NCBI RefSeq assembly: GCF_000021725.1
Contig: NC_012115.1
Span: 911,408-975,407, forward strand
Source: Nautilia profundicola AmH
GTDB lineage: Bacteria > Campylobacterota > Campylobacteria > Campylobacterales > Nautiliaceae
Length of the DNA stretch: 64,000 nt
Direction of reading: 5' to 3'
A model generated the notes under the pieces. That model made no database searches and was not told the origin of the DNA. It was given only the letters and a program-made list of their open reading frames with translations. Of the stretch, positions 63,216 to 64,000 are shown piece by piece (the first letter of the stretch is position 1; every line of letters starts with the position of its first letter). The position numbers and the translations under genes were made by a program.

Positions 63216-63715
63216 TTATGCAACCTTTCAAATGCGTCTTTTTGTCTGCACTTAGGACAAAGTGTTAAAAATTTCTCTATTGATTCGTTTACGTGAGGAT
63301 ATGCCCTTTTTAGAAGTTCATAGCTTGGCGCCATAAAATATTCGCCACATTTTTCGCATTTTACTTCAGGTACGGCGGCAACCGTAATAAATTTGAATTT
63401 TTCAGCTTCGGTGTTTGCGGTATGAAAGTCATTTGTAAGTTTAATAGCCCCCGTAGGACAGAAAAACTCGCAGTTACCGCAAAAACAGCATGTGTTGTAC
63501 CATGTGGTATGAACGTAAACGTTTTCGTTTTTTGTTATATGAATAGCACCTGAAGGGCACACCTCCTCACAAGTTCCGCATGCCGTACACGCTTTGGCGT
63601 CAACTTTTAATTTACCTCTTAATTTATCCGGTATAAACGTAGGACCGAACGGATACGGATCAGTTGTCGGTCCTTTTAATAAGTTCCTTATCGCAATTTT
63701 TAAAAACCCGCTCAT
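63212..63715 (-). CDS. Hydrogenase iron-sulfur subunit (CooX/NuoI type)
   Basis: 167-residue NuoI-like subunit with two [4Fe-4S] motifs, CTACGTCEEVC and CCFCGNCEFFC, that pass electrons between ferredoxin and the catalytic subunit pair. An additional CEKCG and CPKCR pair near the C-terminus may bind zinc or iron. Start is ATG 63715, overlapping the upstream TGA (ATGA), with AAGGG seven bases upstream; a longer frame start at 63742 lies within the preceding gene. Confidence 0.9.
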   Translation of the reverse strand: MSGFLKIAIRNLLKGPTTDPYPFGPTFIPDKLRGKLKVDAKACTACGTCEEVCPSGAIHITKNENVYVHTTWYNTCCFCGNCEFFCPTGAIKLTNDFHTANTEAEKFKFITVAAVPEVKCEKCGEYFMAPSYELLKRAYPHVNESIEKFLTLCPKCRQKDAFERLHK

Positions 63716-64000
63716 TTCATATCCCTTATTTTTTGTTTCCAAATTTCAAGCGCTTTAGCAACACCGTCTATTATCGCCTGCGGTCTTGGAGGGCATCCCG
63801 GAACGTTTACGTCAACCTTTACGTATCTATCAAGCGGTCCCTCAATAGCGTATGAATCCCTAAAAATTCCGCAGCTTGTTGGACAGGTCCCCACAGCCAC
63901 TACAACAAACGGATTAGGAAGTTCATCTAAAACTTCCAGTAAATACGGTTTACTTCTTGCCGTTATAGGACCGGTTACAAGCAAAATATCAGCGTGTTTC
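63712..64000 (-). CDS. Hydrogenase small subunit of NuoB type (CooL-like), partial
   Basis: C-terminal 96 or so residues of the group 4 hydrogenase small subunit; the frame runs off the right edge (KHADILLVTGPIT is read before any start). Proximal-cluster cysteines in VGTCPTSCGIF and VPGCPPRPQAII are present. It starts the visible part of the minus-strand hydrogenase-hypA-fumarate reductase unit; the rest of the gene and probably membrane subunits (CooK/CooM-like) lie outside the window. Confidence 0.9.
   Translation of the reverse strand, partial: KHADILLVTGPITARSKPYLLEVLDELPNPFVVVAVGTCPTSCGIFRDSYAIEGPLDRYVKVDVNVPGCPPRPQAIIDGVAKALEIWKQKIRDMK

Overview
The window is AT-rich, gene-dense chromosomal DNA of an anaerobic, hydrogen-using, probably autotrophic campylobacterotal (epsilonproteobacterial) bacterium. 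Members of the Nautiliales (Nautilia, Caminibacter, Lebetimonas) fit best. The evidence is a Coo-type energy-converting [NiFe] hydrogenase with HypA, a second [NiFe] hydrogenase, a class-E (SdhABE-type) fumarate reductase/succinate dehydrogenase, a stand-alone atpE with an N-terminal signal segment, and promoters made of a strong TATAAT followed closely by AAAAAGGA. This assignment is from protein content, not from a database search.

Layout. 1-4.9 kb: truncated Na+/solute symporter, two tiny membrane proteins, uvrC, a PEBP-family protein, an SprA-type putative metalloprotease with no canonical start codon, and ribF. 4.9-9.1 kb (minus): two SiaC-like proteins, two HD-GYP proteins and one SiaB-like kinase, a partner-switch/c-di-GMP module. 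9.3-12.0 kb: uup and a YihY/BrkB protein. 12.1-16.3 kb: a periplasmic-type [NiFe] hydrogenase directly followed by a chemoreceptor with two c-type haem motifs, a candidate hydrogen-taxis system. 16.3-29.2 kb: ppa, acs with a two-component system, yjcH-actP with a DUF294 protein and an exonuclease, then oadGAB. Three promoters here (acs, yjcH-actP, oadGAB) share one 11-bp-period direct repeat placed exactly 10 bp before the -10 box. 29.2-37.7 kb: mixed housekeeping genes, including argH, an aminotransferase and atpE.

37.9-44.6 kb is a very AT-rich accessory segment. It begins at tRNA-Leu(GAG) and ends at a degenerate copy of the tRNA 3' end. It holds a membrane-anchored KAP-type P-loop NTPase with a helical partner protein, a small acidic protein, a membrane protein, a decayed gene and strong hairpins. 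44.8-55.5 kb returns to core genes: recN, nadK, a bacterioferritin-like protein, a CHAD protein, mscS, aspS, feoA, adk, a MoCF-domain protein and a response regulator-GGDEF protein.

55.7-64.0 kb (minus) reads as one long transcription unit: Coo-type hydrogenase subunits (L, X, U, H), a CooF-like ferredoxin, hypA, a GltD-like NAD(P)H flavoprotein without GltB, then the flavoprotein, iron-sulfur and heterodisulfide-reductase-like subunits of a soluble fumarate reductase. Together these genes could link H2 oxidation, ferredoxin, NAD(P)H and the fumarate-reducing step of the reductive TCA cycle. Degenerate 7-8-bp tandem repeats are scattered between genes and also sit in frame inside uvrC and uup.
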